64,000 bases of DNA. Source: an uncultured Altererythrobacter sp. GTDB taxonomy: Bacteria; Pseudomonadota; Alphaproteobacteria; Sphingomonadales; Sphingomonadaceae. The notes under the pieces are model-generated. The model saw only the letters and a list, made by a program, of their open reading frames with translations. It did not search any database and was not told the DNA's origin. The position numbers and the translations under genes were made by a program. Below, in pieces: positions 23,596 to 34,121 of this stretch (position 1 is the first letter of the stretch; each line of letters begins with the position of its first letter). Location of the stretch: positions 220,973 to 284,972 of the forward strand of contig CAJXJY010000004.1 of NCBI GenBank assembly GCA_913055875.1, in the 5' to 3' direction.

Positions 23596-25284
23596 CTACG
23601 TTTGCGCAGGAAGATCGAGAAACCCAAGCAGGTTTTGACGGAATAGCTTGTCGCGTCGCGTCTCCCAGAAGCTGCCGGCCCGGCCGGCAGCGTCGTACAC
23701 CGCCTGGAAATAGCGACCTGCCGCCGCTTGCTGCCCCAGCATGATCCAGTCCGAACCGAACAGGATGTGTTCGTCCCCGTGCTCGAATTCGGCGCAAATC
23801 TCGCCGAGTTCGGACAGCAGGCGGTCGGCTTCCCCATTCAGGATGCGCGGATCGTAGCTGAGATCGAAATAGAAATTCGCGTCCCCGGCTTCGTTCATCG
23901 CCAGTGCCCTTCTCAGGACGCTGTCGTCGCCGTTGCGCATGTCGAAATGGCCGAGGCAGACTCGCAGCGGCCGATGTGCGCTGCCGTAGCCTCTCGTTTC
24001 CTCGGCGCGCGCGAGCCACAGGACAGGTGCAGCCAGAAAATCCGCCCCGGGCATGGATCCCTGGCTTTCCCTCGCATGCGTCATGATCGGCACGTCTTCG
24101 AGCGTGCAGAACCTGAAGAATTCGTCGAGCGAAGCGTCGATTTCGGCGCCGAGTTGTGCCGTCGGCCAGTTCCTCGCATCCCATCGGGTATTGACCCTCG
24201 CGCCGGCCCGCTCGTTCGGCAATTTGCGACCCGCATTGCGATGCGGTGAAAAGCCCATCGGCGGGTAGACCTTGAAGCCGGCGATCCGGTGTGTGGCGGT
24301 CGAACCCGGCTTTCGGCCCTCGCGCACCCAATCCTGCAGGCGTGCAAAGGTCCGGTTCGCGCCGTCTCCGCGGCGTTCCTCGACATCCTTCAAGGGATCG
24401 AAGCCGGCGAAGGTATGCACACGCAAGGCACCGATGGTGGTTTGCGCGACGGACTTGTACCGGGTCCAGAACCGAACCTGATCGGCGTGCGATGAGTTCG
24501 CCAGCGGCTCTTCGTCCAGCCATTTGTCGTAGTCGACCAGCAGGTTGATCGCATCGAGCGTCTGCCCGCTCGTGATCTTCACCGTGTCGAGGTACTGGCG
24601 GACATGGCGGCAGCGCGACTGCAGCATGTCGTAGATCCAGCGGAGCACCGCCTTGACCTCCTCCAAATCTACCGTGTCCGGCGCGTCGGCGAGGGCGGCC
24701 ATATCTTCGTCGAGGCCGTGCGGAGGATGCCGGAGCGGTGGGCCACTGGCGGCGATCCGGCGATAGGGTTCGGGGTCGACCCGGGCAGGCAACGGTTCGC
24801 CCCTGTCGTTGGTTCGCATTTCGGCGACAGCACCGAGCAGGCGGGCGAGACGGTAGTGGCTTTCGGCGACATCGGTCTCGGGATCCAGCTGCGAAACAGC
24901 CGCCCTGCGATTGCGTGCATCGATTTGGCGCTCTTGGTAGTCCGCGGCCTCATCGGCGAATTTCGCCTCGTCCACCTTCGAGCCGAACAGTTCTCCGGCT
25001 CCGAGCCTCGCCAGTTCGGCGGACGCCGAAACGCTCAAGCGCTTCGCGAGGAAGCCCCCCAGATCCGCGAGCGCGAGCACAATGTCGGCCGGATTGCTGA
25101 TATAATACGGAACGATGACGAATTTCAGGAAATTGCCGACCGGCAGATCGGAGGCATTGAAGAAGTGGACGTGCGAATCGGCCAGATGCCGTCCCGAAAC
25201 ATCGCGCTCGGGAATCTCGCAAGTGACGCAGCCGGCGAGGCCGAAGGCGCTGGCCGACGCGAGAAACGAGCGACGATCGATCAT
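23596..25284 (-). CDS. Amidohydrolase family protein with Tat/lipoprotein signal
   Basis: 562 residues. The N-terminal R-R-S-F-L-A-S-A-S-A-F-G-L-A-G-C combines a twin-arginine motif with a lipobox, so export of a folded lipoprotein is likely. The metal motif D-S-H-V-H-F-F follows near residue 36. Additional pairs are T-H-A-R-E and L-G-H-F-D-M, and a C-terminal F-G-S-D-W. It has a larger insertion than the neighbour at 22550. The two form an operon; function unknown, possibly sequential hydrolysis of one lactone or carbohydrate-derived compound. Confidence 0.85.
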   Translation of the reverse strand: MIDRRSFLASASAFGLAGCVTCEIPERDVSGRHLADSHVHFFNASDLPVGNFLKFVIVPYYISNPADIVLALADLGGFLAKRLSVSASAELARLGAGELFGSKVDEAKFADEAADYQERQIDARNRRAAVSQLDPETDVAESHYRLARLLGAVAEMRTNDRGEPLPARVDPEPYRRIAASGPPLRHPPHGLDEDMAALADAPDTVDLEEVKAVLRWIYDMLQSRCRHVRQYLDTVKITSGQTLDAINLLVDYDKWLDEEPLANSSHADQVRFWTRYKSVAQTTIGALRVHTFAGFDPLKDVEERRGDGANRTFARLQDWVREGRKPGSTATHRIAGFKVYPPMGFSPHRNAGRKLPNERAGARVNTRWDARNWPTAQLGAEIDASLDEFFRFCTLEDVPIMTHARESQGSMPGADFLAAPVLWLARAEETRGYGSAHRPLRVCLGHFDMRNGDDSVLRRALAMNEAGDANFYFDLSYDPRILNGEADRLLSELGEICAEFEHGDEHILFGSDWIMLGQQAAAGRYFQAVYDAAGRAGSFWETRRDKLFRQNLLGFLDLPAQT

Positions 25285-25459
25285 GGTGTGCTTCCCCCCT
25301 CTGCAAGTCGCGCAATTTGGCAGAAGGTCGGTATACGAACAAGCGGGCGAAGTGCGTCGATCTATTGGATTTCAGTTCTTTCGCAGGGCACTTTTCACCC
25401 GACCGCTGAATTTGTCGTGTTGAGGGCCTCGCTACGCCGGCGTTCGACAAAAGTACGCT

Positions 25460-26542
25460 TCAATACAGCGGCTCCGCCTCGTAGCGGCCGCGCAGCAGGG
25501 CCGAGGCGATCCGGCCGCCGAAGGTCCAGGCGTCGTTGTCGTCGGGCGTCAGGCCGAGCCGGTTGCGCAGATAGAGCGGACTTGTGCGGACCTGGTGGAC
25601 AACGAACAGGTTCTCCGACGGCATCACCCACACGTAGATGCTGCCCGCCCCGCGCATCATGTAGCTCAGTTCGCCGACTCCCGCATAGGGGTCGATGACC
25701 CAGAACAGCCGCCCGTAATTGAACCGCGAATCGTCGATGAAATGGAAATCGGAGACCGCCTCGGTGCTCCAAGCGACCCATCCTTCCGGCAGCAGGTCGG
25801 GGGATTGCGCCTCCTGCATGAAAACGCGCGCGAGATCGGCCAGTTCGCGAGCGGACATCGTTATCGCATGCGCGGCGTGGATCGAGACGTCGTCGAGCTG
25901 GACCTCGCACCGCGTATCGGGAGCGGCGATCTCCAGCACCGGCGCTGCATAGCGTGCGAAGGTGTCGCAATAGTCCGCATCGCCGGCGGCCTGCGCGGCG
26001 ATCGTCTCGAGCGCGTTGAAATCCCAGTTGTTGTAGTACCAGAACTCGCCCGGCGCGTGCGCGCCGCGTTCGGGCCGGTACATTGCCGCAGAGCGGGTTT
26101 CGCGCGCGGCGAGGTGGTAGACGCCCGAGCGCGCCTCCATCAGATCGCGCACGGAGGCCGAGCGTTCGACCGCGTCGAGCGCGAAATCGCGGTCGTCGAT
26201 CCCCAGATCTTCCAGCGAGGCGTCCAGTTCCAGCCGGCCCTCTTTGACGAGCCTGCCGAGGACGAGATTCAGCACGCTCTTGCGGATCGAACGGATATCG
26301 AGCGGCTCGTCGGCATCGCCCCAGGCGAGCAGTTCGCTATCGCCCGTGCCGACGATCACCGCGGCCGTGTTGAGTGCGACCGCATCCTTGGCGATACGTT
26401 CGTTTATCGCTGCAGTGAGCGGCGCAACCGGTCCTGCGACGACCGTGGCATTGTCCCGCGGACGCAGCGCGTGCTTGCCCCAGATTGCGCCTACGCCGAG
26501 CGCGGCGAACAGCGAACAGGCGATGATCCAGCGTTTTCTCAT
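25460..26542 (-). CDS. Exported serine hydrolase (class C beta-lactamase-like)
   Basis: 360 residues from ATG 26542. A signal anchor lies at about 4-22. The catalytic S-X-X-K is in S-I-R-K-S-V, followed by Y-X-N in W-Y-Y-N-N-W. The fold is that of PBP4*/EstB-type hydrolases. Roles in the family range from esterase and peptidase to beta-lactamase, and substrate cannot be assigned. It is just downstream of the membrane AraC regulator on the same strand. Confidence 0.88.
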   Translation of the reverse strand: MRKRWIIACSLFAALGVGAIWGKHALRPRDNATVVAGPVAPLTAAINERIAKDAVALNTAAVIVGTGDSELLAWGDADEPLDIRSIRKSVLNLVLGRLVKEGRLELDASLEDLGIDDRDFALDAVERSASVRDLMEARSGVYHLAARETRSAAMYRPERGAHAPGEFWYYNNWDFNALETIAAQAAGDADYCDTFARYAAPVLEIAAPDTRCEVQLDDVSIHAAHAITMSARELADLARVFMQEAQSPDLLPEGWVAWSTEAVSDFHFIDDSRFNYGRLFWVIDPYAGVGELSYMMRGAGSIYVWVMPSENLFVVHQVRTSPLYLRNRLGLTPDDNDAWTFGGRIASALLRGRYEAEPLY

Positions 26543-26585
26543 GACGTTCCTCCATGCGTTGCAAGGAGGAATGGGCCGTCGCCGG

Positions 26586-27605
26586 TCAGGCGCCAGCGAT
26601 TTGCTGTCCGTCCCGCTGGCCGCGGACAGCATTGCGCCGATACGCGCCCGGCGACATCGAGAAAGCTTCCTCGAACGCGGCGTAGAAGGCGGAGCGCGAA
26701 CCGAAGCCCGCTTCCAGCCCGAGCGCATCGAGCGAAACGCGGGCATTCTCCGGTCGGAGCAGGAGCCGCTCGGCTTCGCGTACCCGCCAGTTCCGCAAAT
26801 AGGCGGCGAAGCCTGCACCCGAGACGCGATTGATCGCTTCGCCGACGAGGCGAGGCTCCAGGTCGAGCTTGTGTGCCAGATCATCGCGCGAGAAATCGGG
26901 CGAGCGATAGGGCTTGTGCCGGTCCATCGCTGCTTCGATCCTCGCAAAGATCGCTTCGGCATCGGCGTGCGACAGTCCGCTATGGTCGTAGCGGGCCGGC
27001 TTGGGTGCCAGGATGCGCGACACGCCCCAGGCGACTGCCAGCGCGAGGGTCAGCAACGACGCGAGCGGCACCGCGGCCCGCAACTCGCCCTGGGCGACGA
27101 TCTGGGCCGCCTGAGCCGTGTGCACGATCAGGAAGGACGAGGCGACCAGCAGCCCGGGCCGGGTGAATTTCGATCGCTCGTCGTCCGGCGACTCGCGTGT
27201 GGCGAACAGCGTCAGCGCCACGCAGGTCATGAAGGTCCAGCTCAGCGCGGCCGCCACGCTCGCATCGTGCCACGCGGAAAGCGCGACCGTCGATCCACTT
27301 GCCGCAAGCAGTGCGATCATGAAGATGGCGCGTGGCCGTGCGCTGGCGCGCGCGCGGCTCGCCGTGACGATGGCCGCACCGGCCGCGACCATTCCGCCCA
27401 CCTCGATCGCTTCGAGCAGCGTAACCAGCCACGGATTGCGCGCCGGAATCCCGGCGATGAGCGCGCAAAGCCCGATCAGCGCGAACCACATCGCAAGACC
27501 GGCGTACAGGCTTTCGGGTCCGAACCTGCGCTTCGCGGCGAGAATCCCGGCGAAGGGCGCGGTCGCGAGCAGCAGGAGACCGGCGAAGACGAGCGATGCG
27601 ATCAT
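26586..27605 (-). CDS. AraC-family regulator with multi-pass membrane N-terminus
   Basis: 339 residues. About seven hydrophobic segments in residues 1-195 precede an AraC-type double HTH at about 230-330 (L-D-A-L-G-L-E-A-G-F-G-S-R-S-A-F-Y-A-A-F). Such 7TM-AraC proteins are membrane sensors of extracellular signals. The adjacent serine hydrolase, 43 bp downstream on the same strand, may be its target or produce its signal. Confidence 0.88.
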   Translation of the reverse strand: MIASLVFAGLLLLATAPFAGILAAKRRFGPESLYAGLAMWFALIGLCALIAGIPARNPWLVTLLEAIEVGGMVAAGAAIVTASRARASARPRAIFMIALLAASGSTVALSAWHDASVAAALSWTFMTCVALTLFATRESPDDERSKFTRPGLLVASSFLIVHTAQAAQIVAQGELRAAVPLASLLTLALAVAWGVSRILAPKPARYDHSGLSHADAEAIFARIEAAMDRHKPYRSPDFSRDDLAHKLDLEPRLVGEAINRVSGAGFAAYLRNWRVREAERLLLRPENARVSLDALGLEAGFGSRSAFYAAFEEAFSMSPGAYRRNAVRGQRDGQQIAGA

Positions 27606-27636
27606 CGGTTGAGAATGAACGCGTGCGGGCCTCGGT

Positions 27637-29361
27637 TCAAGCCGGGGTGCGTGCCACCGCCGTATTTGCCGCGCTCAGTACCGCGCGTACGCTCGCGGTG
27701 GCGACGTCCTCGTCGATGCCGACGCCCCAGATCGTCTCGCCGTCGGGCGTCTCGCATTCGAGATAGGCTGCCGCGCGCGCGTCGCGGCCCGAGCCGAGCG
27801 CGTGTTCGGTATAATCGCGGATTTGCAGCTCGAGCCCGAAACTGTCCTCGATCGTCGTGAGCACAGACGAAATCAGCCCGTTGCCGCGACCGCTGACCGA
27901 TTGCTCTTCGCCCCTGACGGCTATGGTGCCGGCGAAGATGCGGGTGCCGTCGGCAGCGCGGCTTTCCTCGTAATCGACCAGCCGGAAATGCTTGTCCGCA
28001 TTCTGCACGTGGTAGGCGGCGCGGAAGGCGTCCCAGATGTCGGCGGCGCCCAGTTCGCGGCCGAGTTCGTCGGCCATGCGCTGGACGTGTTTCGAGAAAT
28101 CGGCCTGCAGTTTCTTGGGCAGCTTGAGACCCTGGTCCTGCTCGAGCACCCAGGCGAAGCCGCCCTTGCCGCTTTGCGAATTGACCCGGATCACCGCCTC
28201 GTAATTGCGGCCCAGATCGGCGGGGTCGATCGGCAGATAGGGCACGCGCCACTGTTCGTCGTTCTGCGCATGGTGCGCTTCGAAGCCCTTCTTGATCGCA
28301 TCCTGGTGGCTGCCCGAAAAGGCGGTGTAGACGAGTTCGCCGCCATAGGGGTGGCGCTGGTGGACGGGCAGTTCGTTGCAATATTCGACCGTCTCGATCA
28401 CGCGGTCGATATCGGAGAAGTCGAGCCCCGGATCGACGCCCTGCGTGTAGAGGTTGAGCGCCATCGTCACCAGGCAGCAATTGCCGGTGCGCTCGCCGTT
28501 TCCGAACAGGCAGCCCTCGACCCGGTCGGCACCGGCCATCAGCCCGAGTTCGGCCGCCGCGACCCCGGTGCCGCGGTCGTTATGCGTGTGCAGGCTGATC
28601 ACGGCGCTCTCGCGATCGGGCAGGTTGCGGCAGAAATACTCGATCTGGTCGGCGTAGATATTGGGCGTCGCCGCCTCGACCGTGGCGGGCAGGTTGAGGA
28701 TGATCGGATGCTCGGGGGTGGGGGCGAGCACGTCCATCACCGCCTCGCACACCGAGATGCTGAAATCGAGCTCGGCGGTGGAGAAGGTTTCGGGGCTGTA
28801 CTGGAAGTGCCACTCGGTGTCGAGGCGCTTGCCCGCCTCGTCGCGCATCACTTTCGCGCCCGCGACCGCGATCTGCCGCACTTCGTCCTGCGACATGCGG
28901 AAGACGATGTCGCGCCACGCGGGGCTCACCGCGTTGTAGAGATGGACGATCGCAGCGCGGGCGCCCGACAGGCTCTCGAAGCTGGTGCGGATCAGGTCCT
29001 CGCGCGACTGCGTGAGCACCTGCACGATCACGTTGTCCGGGACGCGGTCGGAGCGGACGAGGCCGGCGATGAAGTCGAATTCGGTCTGCCCCGCGCTGGG
29101 GAAGCCGACCTCGATCTCCTTGACCCCGATCTCGACCAGCAGGTCGAAGAAGCGGTTTTTCTTCACCGCGTCCATCGGGTCGACGATCGCCTGGTTGCCG
29201 TCGCGCAAATCGGTGCTGAGCCAGCGGGGCGGGGCGGCGATCGTGCGCGCCGGCCATTGCCGGTCGGGCAGCTCGACCTGCGGGAAGGGGCGGTATTTGC
29301 GTGCGGGGTCGCGCAGCATGTTGCGCTGTCTGTCTCTGGACGTCTGTTCGGGCAGGGGCAT
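27637..29361 (-). CDS. leuA: 2-isopropylmalate synthase LeuA
   Basis: 574 residues from ATG 29361; ATG 29319 (560 residues, M-L-R-D-P-A-R-K-Y-R-P-F) matches the start seen in many LeuA proteins and is equally good. The TIM barrel has D-L-R-D-G-N-Q-A, H-T-H-N-D-R-G and G-N-G-E-R-T-G-N. A C-terminal leucine-binding dimer domain completes the typical length. It condenses acetyl-CoA with 2-oxoisovalerate. A leader peptide rich in Leu codons and a hairpin lie upstream (29404-29492), which suggests attenuation by leucine. Confidence 0.95.
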   Translation of the reverse strand: MPLPEQTSRDRQRNMLRDPARKYRPFPQVELPDRQWPARTIAAPPRWLSTDLRDGNQAIVDPMDAVKKNRFFDLLVEIGVKEIEVGFPSAGQTEFDFIAGLVRSDRVPDNVIVQVLTQSREDLIRTSFESLSGARAAIVHLYNAVSPAWRDIVFRMSQDEVRQIAVAGAKVMRDEAGKRLDTEWHFQYSPETFSTAELDFSISVCEAVMDVLAPTPEHPIILNLPATVEAATPNIYADQIEYFCRNLPDRESAVISLHTHNDRGTGVAAAELGLMAGADRVEGCLFGNGERTGNCCLVTMALNLYTQGVDPGLDFSDIDRVIETVEYCNELPVHQRHPYGGELVYTAFSGSHQDAIKKGFEAHHAQNDEQWRVPYLPIDPADLGRNYEAVIRVNSQSGKGGFAWVLEQDQGLKLPKKLQADFSKHVQRMADELGRELGAADIWDAFRAAYHVQNADKHFRLVDYEESRAADGTRIFAGTIAVRGEEQSVSGRGNGLISSVLTTIEDSFGLELQIRDYTEHALGSGRDARAAAYLECETPDGETIWGVGIDEDVATASVRAVLSAANTAVARTPA

Positions 29362-29403
29362 GGGGTGGTCTCGTAACGGTGGCTCTGCTTCAGGCGGGCG
29401 GTC

Positions 29404-29428
29404 CCTTGGGCGCGCCGCGCGCCACAAG
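29404..29428 (-). promoter_or_regulatory. Hairpin between the Leu leader peptide and leuA
   Basis: CCTTGTGGCGCGC pairs with GCGCGCCCAAGG around a 3-nt loop, leaving one bulged base. On the minus strand it begins 14 nt after the leader stop. No T-run follows, so it may be the alternative RNA structure of an attenuator rather than the terminator itself. Confidence 0.5.
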
Positions 29429-29441
29429 GCCGCACGTCAGC

Positions 29442-29492
29442 TCACGCCCAAGGGCGGATAAGTCGTAGCAGCAGCGATCCGTTGCGGTTCAT
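29442..29492 (-). CDS. Leucine-rich leader peptide before leuA
   Basis: 16 codons, M-N-R-N-G-S-L-L-L-R-L-I-R-P-W-A, with four Leu codons (CTG CTG CTA, then CTT) and one Ile. It lies 80 nt before the leuA start at 29361 and is followed by a stable hairpin. This is the classic arrangement of transcription attenuation. No clear Shine-Dalgarno is seen. Confidence 0.7.
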   Translation of the reverse strand: MNRNGSLLLRLIRPWA

Positions 29493-29542
29493 GGCGCCAG
29501 CCTATGCCGAAAATTGCGTGCGAAGCAAGCCCCGCGACACGA

Positions 29543-31202
<1,660 letters not shown>

Positions 31203-31216
31203 CAGCCGTCTCCCTT

Positions 31217-31283
31217 CCGTTCGCCTCGAGCGAAGTCGAGAGGCAGGAGCGTGCTGTGTCTCGATTTCGCTCGACACGAACGG
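31217..31283. repeat. Imperfect inverted repeat between ilvB and ilvN
   Basis: Arms of 27 nt (31217-31243 and 31257-31283) match at about 22 of 27 positions around a 13-nt loop. Arms start with CCGTTCG and carry TCGAGCGAA. It is a dispersed palindromic element of a kind common in sphingomonad intergenic DNA and sits inside an operon, so it could act as an mRNA-stability or processing hairpin. Confidence 0.7.
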
Positions 31284-31299
31284 AGAAATTCGGGCTTCA

Positions 31300-33063
31300 T
31301 CACACCAACGCCTTCGCTTCGTCGTCCATCCTGCCCTCGACCATGTCGCCGTAGAGCAGCATCTCGGTATGCGCCGCGCCGCTCGGGATCATCGGGAAGC
31401 AGTTGGCTTCCTTCGACACCTGGCAATCGACCATCACCGGCCCGTCATGCCCCAGCATCGCCTCGATTCCCGCGTCGAGCCCGGCCTCGTCCTCGATCCG
31501 GATACCCTTCCAGCCATAGGCCTCGGCGAGCTTCACGAAATCGGGCAGGCTGTCGCTGTACGAGTTCGAATAGCGGCTTTCATAGGTCAGCTCCTGCCAC
31601 TGGCGGACCATGCCCATATATTCGTTGTTGAGGATGAAGACCTTGACCGGCAGGCGATACTGGCTCGCGGTGCCGAGTTCTTGGATGTTCATCTGGATCG
31701 AGGCCTCGCCGGCGATATCGATTACCAGCGCTTGCGGGTTGCCGAGCTGCGCACCGATCGCGGCGGGGAGGCCGTAGCCCATCGTGCCGAGCCCGCCGCT
31801 GGTGAGCCATTTGTTCGGCGCGCGGAAACCGAAATACTGCGCCGCCCACATCTGGTGCTGGCCGACTTCGGTGGTGATGATCGGGTTGCGCTCGCGGGTG
31901 AGGGCGAACAGCCGTTCGACCGCCTTTTGCGGCATGATCTGCTCGGACCTCTCGGGATAGGCGAGGCTTTCGCGCGCGCGCCAGCCGGCGATCCGCGCCG
32001 TCCACTCGCCGAGATCCTGCGGCTTGCGGTCTCCCCATGCCTCGATCAGCTGGCTCAGCACCGTGGCGCAATCCCCGATGATCGGCACGTCGACCGGCAC
32101 CGTCTTGTTGATCGAGGACCGGTCGATATCGATATGGATTTTCTTCGAACCGGGCGAGAACGCGTCGAGCCGCCCGGTCACGCGGTCGTCGAAGCGTGCG
32201 CCGACGCACAGCATCACGTCGCAGCGGTTCATCGCCATGTTCGCTTCGTAAGTGCCGTGCATGCCGAGCATGCCGAGCCAGTCGGGATGATCCGCCGGAA
32301 AGGCACCGAGCCCCATCAGCGTCGAGGTCAGCGGGGCGCCGGTCAAGTCCTGCAATTCGCGCAGCAATTGAGAGGCTTGCGGACCTGAGTTGATAACGCC
32401 TCCGCCGCTATAGATGATCGGACGCTCGGCCCGGGCGAGCAGTTCGACCGCCTCGGCGATCTTGCCCTGCTTGCCCTCGGTCCGCGGCCGGTAACGCGCC
32501 GAGGCCGGGGCCGCTTCGTCCTGTTCGTCCCAGCTCGCGAGCGCGATCTGCACGTCCTTGGGGATGTCGACGATCACCGGACCCGGGCGGCCGGTGGTGG
32601 CGATACGGAACGCTTCCTCGAGCGTCGCGCGCAGCCGCGAAGGGTCTTTCACGAGGTAATTGTGCTTCGAGCAGTGCCGCGTGATGCCGATCGTATCGGC
32701 TTCCTGGAAGGCGTCGGTGCCGATCAGCGCGGTCGGCACCTGGCCGGTGATGACCACCAGCGGGATCGAATCCATGAAGGCGTCGGCGATGCCGGTAACA
32801 GCATTGGTCGCGCCGGGGCCCGAAGTGACGAGGACTACGCCCGGTTTGCCGGTCGAACGGGCATAGCCTTCTGCCGCATGCGCCGCACCCGCCTCGTGCC
32901 GGACAAGGATATGCCGCAACCGTTCATCGGCGAACAATTCGTCGTAGATCGGCAGTACCGCGCCGCCGGGATAGCCGAACACGAATTCGACTCCCTGTCG
33001 CACGAGGCACTCGACCAGGATGGCCGCTCCGCTCATTTCGCGCTGCTCGTCCGCAGCCGGCAT
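31300..33063 (-). CDS. ilvB: Acetolactate synthase large subunit IlvB
   Basis: 587 residues from ATG 33063, with GGAGG 6 nt upstream; a TTG at 33075 contains that site and is rejected. The TPP-dependent fold shows the active-site Glu in R-H-E-A-G-A-A-H. The TPP motif reads [11 protein letters not shown], a variant of the usual G-D-G. Central FAD-binding and C-terminal domains are of normal length. It makes acetolactate or acetohydroxybutyrate. A terminator-like hairpin precedes the gene. Confidence 0.95.
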   Translation of the reverse strand: MPAADEQREMSGAAILVECLVRQGVEFVFGYPGGAVLPIYDELFADERLRHILVRHEAGAAHAAEGYARSTGKPGVVLVTSGPGATNAVTGIADAFMDSIPLVVITGQVPTALIGTDAFQEADTIGITRHCSKHNYLVKDPSRLRATLEEAFRIATTGRPGPVIVDIPKDVQIALASWDEQDEAAPASARYRPRTEGKQGKIAEAVELLARAERPIIYSGGGVINSGPQASQLLRELQDLTGAPLTSTLMGLGAFPADHPDWLGMLGMHGTYEANMAMNRCDVMLCVGARFDDRVTGRLDAFSPGSKKIHIDIDRSSINKTVPVDVPIIGDCATVLSQLIEAWGDRKPQDLGEWTARIAGWRARESLAYPERSEQIMPQKAVERLFALTRERNPIITTEVGQHQMWAAQYFGFRAPNKWLTSGGLGTMGYGLPAAIGAQLGNPQALVIDIAGEASIQMNIQELGTASQYRLPVKVFILNNEYMGMVRQWQELTYESRYSNSYSDSLPDFVKLAEAYGWKGIRIEDEAGLDAGIEAMLGHDGPVMVDCQVSKEANCFPMIPSGAAHTEMLLYGDMVEGRMDDEAKALV

Positions 33064-33071
33064 AATTCCCT

Positions 33072-33109
33072 CCAAAACAAACGACCCGGCGCTAGGGGGA
33101 TGCGCCGGG
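33072..33109 (-). promoter_or_regulatory. Terminator-like hairpin (candidate attenuator) in the ilvB leader
   Basis: CCCGGCGC pairs perfectly with GCGCCGGG around a 9-nt loop and is followed on the minus strand by TCGTTTGTTTT. It ends 9 nt before the ilvB start. Upstream lies TTGACA (33144-33149) with a 17-bp spacer to a weak TAGGAA, a possible promoter. The only short ORF in this leader (8 codons) has no Leu, Ile or Val codons. Confidence 0.6.
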
Positions 33110-33152
33110 CCGATCCATTCTTCCTACGTGTCGCAAAATATCGTGTCAACGC

Positions 33153-34121
33153 TTAAAATTGAAATAATGATGCTAAATTTTCGCGCACTGAGTCATTATA
33201 TGATTCTAGCCGCGGCCAATCCCCGGGTGGCTGGCGGCGGAACCAGGTGTATTGCCGCTTGGCATAGCGCCGGGTCGCCTGCCGGCCAGCCGCGATCGCT
33301 TCCTCGCGCGAAAGCTCGCCTTTCAGCATGGCGGCGATTTCGGGCACGCCGATCGCGCGCATGACGGGGAGGGCGGGGTCGAGCCGCCGCGCGATCAGTT
33401 CGGCGACTTCGTCCACGGCGCCATTCTCCATCATGACCTCGAAGCGCCGATCGCAGCGCTGGTAGAGCCATTCGCGCTCGGGCAGCAGGATGAGCGGGCG
33501 CAGCGATACGGCATCGCCGATCCCGCCGGTCGTGCGCTGCTGCCACCAGGCCAGCGGATGGCCGGTCGAGCGGACCACTTCGAGCGCGCGCATCGTGCGC
33601 GATGTGTCCGCCGGGGCGAGCCGGGCGGCGGCTTCGGCATCCTCGCGTTCGAGCGCGGCGCGCGCCTGTTCGGTGTCGAGCGCGCGCACCTGCTCGCGCA
33701 CGGCAGGGTCGATGTCCGGGACAGGTGCGATTCCGTCGAGCAGCGTGCGCAGGTAGAGCCCGGTCCCGCCGACCAGGATCGGCACCGCGCCGCGCTCGTG
33801 CAAGGCGGCGATCTCGCGCTTGGCGGCGTCCGCCCAATCCACCGCCGAGCACGGTTCGGCCCCGTCCCACGCGCCGAACAGCAGGTGCGGCACGCCGCGC
33901 ATCTCGTCTTCGCTCGGGCGCGCGCTGAGCACATGCAAATCGCGATAGACCTGTGCGCTGTCGGCATTGATCACCGCCGCTTCCAGCCCGCGCTCCGCCA
34001 GCGCCTGCGCCAGCCCGACCCCGAGATCGGTCTTGCCGGTGGCGGTCGGCCCTGCAATGAGCGCGACCGGATTGCCCGGTGCAGCCTCGCCGCCGGATTG
34101 AGGAGATTGCCGCTTGCTCAT
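33153..34121 (-). CDS. miaA: tRNA dimethylallyltransferase MiaA
   Basis: 322 residues from ATG 34121. P-loop A-G-P-T-A-T-G-K-T-D, then D-S-A-Q-V-Y-R-D and G-G-T-G-L-Y-L. A C-terminal R-R-Y-A-K-R-Q-Y-T-W-F completes the family pattern. It adds an isopentenyl group to A37 of UNN-decoding tRNAs. Its start overlaps the divergent serB start by 8 bp. Confidence 0.95.
   Translation of the reverse strand: MSKRQSPQSGGEAAPGNPVALIAGPTATGKTDLGVGLAQALAERGLEAAVINADSAQVYRDLHVLSARPSEDEMRGVPHLLFGAWDGAEPCSAVDWADAAKREIAALHERGAVPILVGGTGLYLRTLLDGIAPVPDIDPAVREQVRALDTEQARAALEREDAEAAARLAPADTSRTMRALEVVRSTGHPLAWWQQRTTGGIGDAVSLRPLILLPEREWLYQRCDRRFEVMMENGAVDEVAELIARRLDPALPVMRAIGVPEIAAMLKGELSREEAIAAGRQATRRYAKRQYTWFRRQPPGDWPRLESYNDSVRENLASLFQF

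Noticed and set aside
22550..24523. 657-residue fusion of two amidohydrolases
   Set aside because: The upstream portion is out of frame with the Tat amidohydrolase and has no domain; the real gene starts at 23590.
33085..33115. Leader peptide (8 codons) before ilvB
   Set aside because: It contains no Leu, Ile or Val codons, so it cannot be a classical branched-chain leader.
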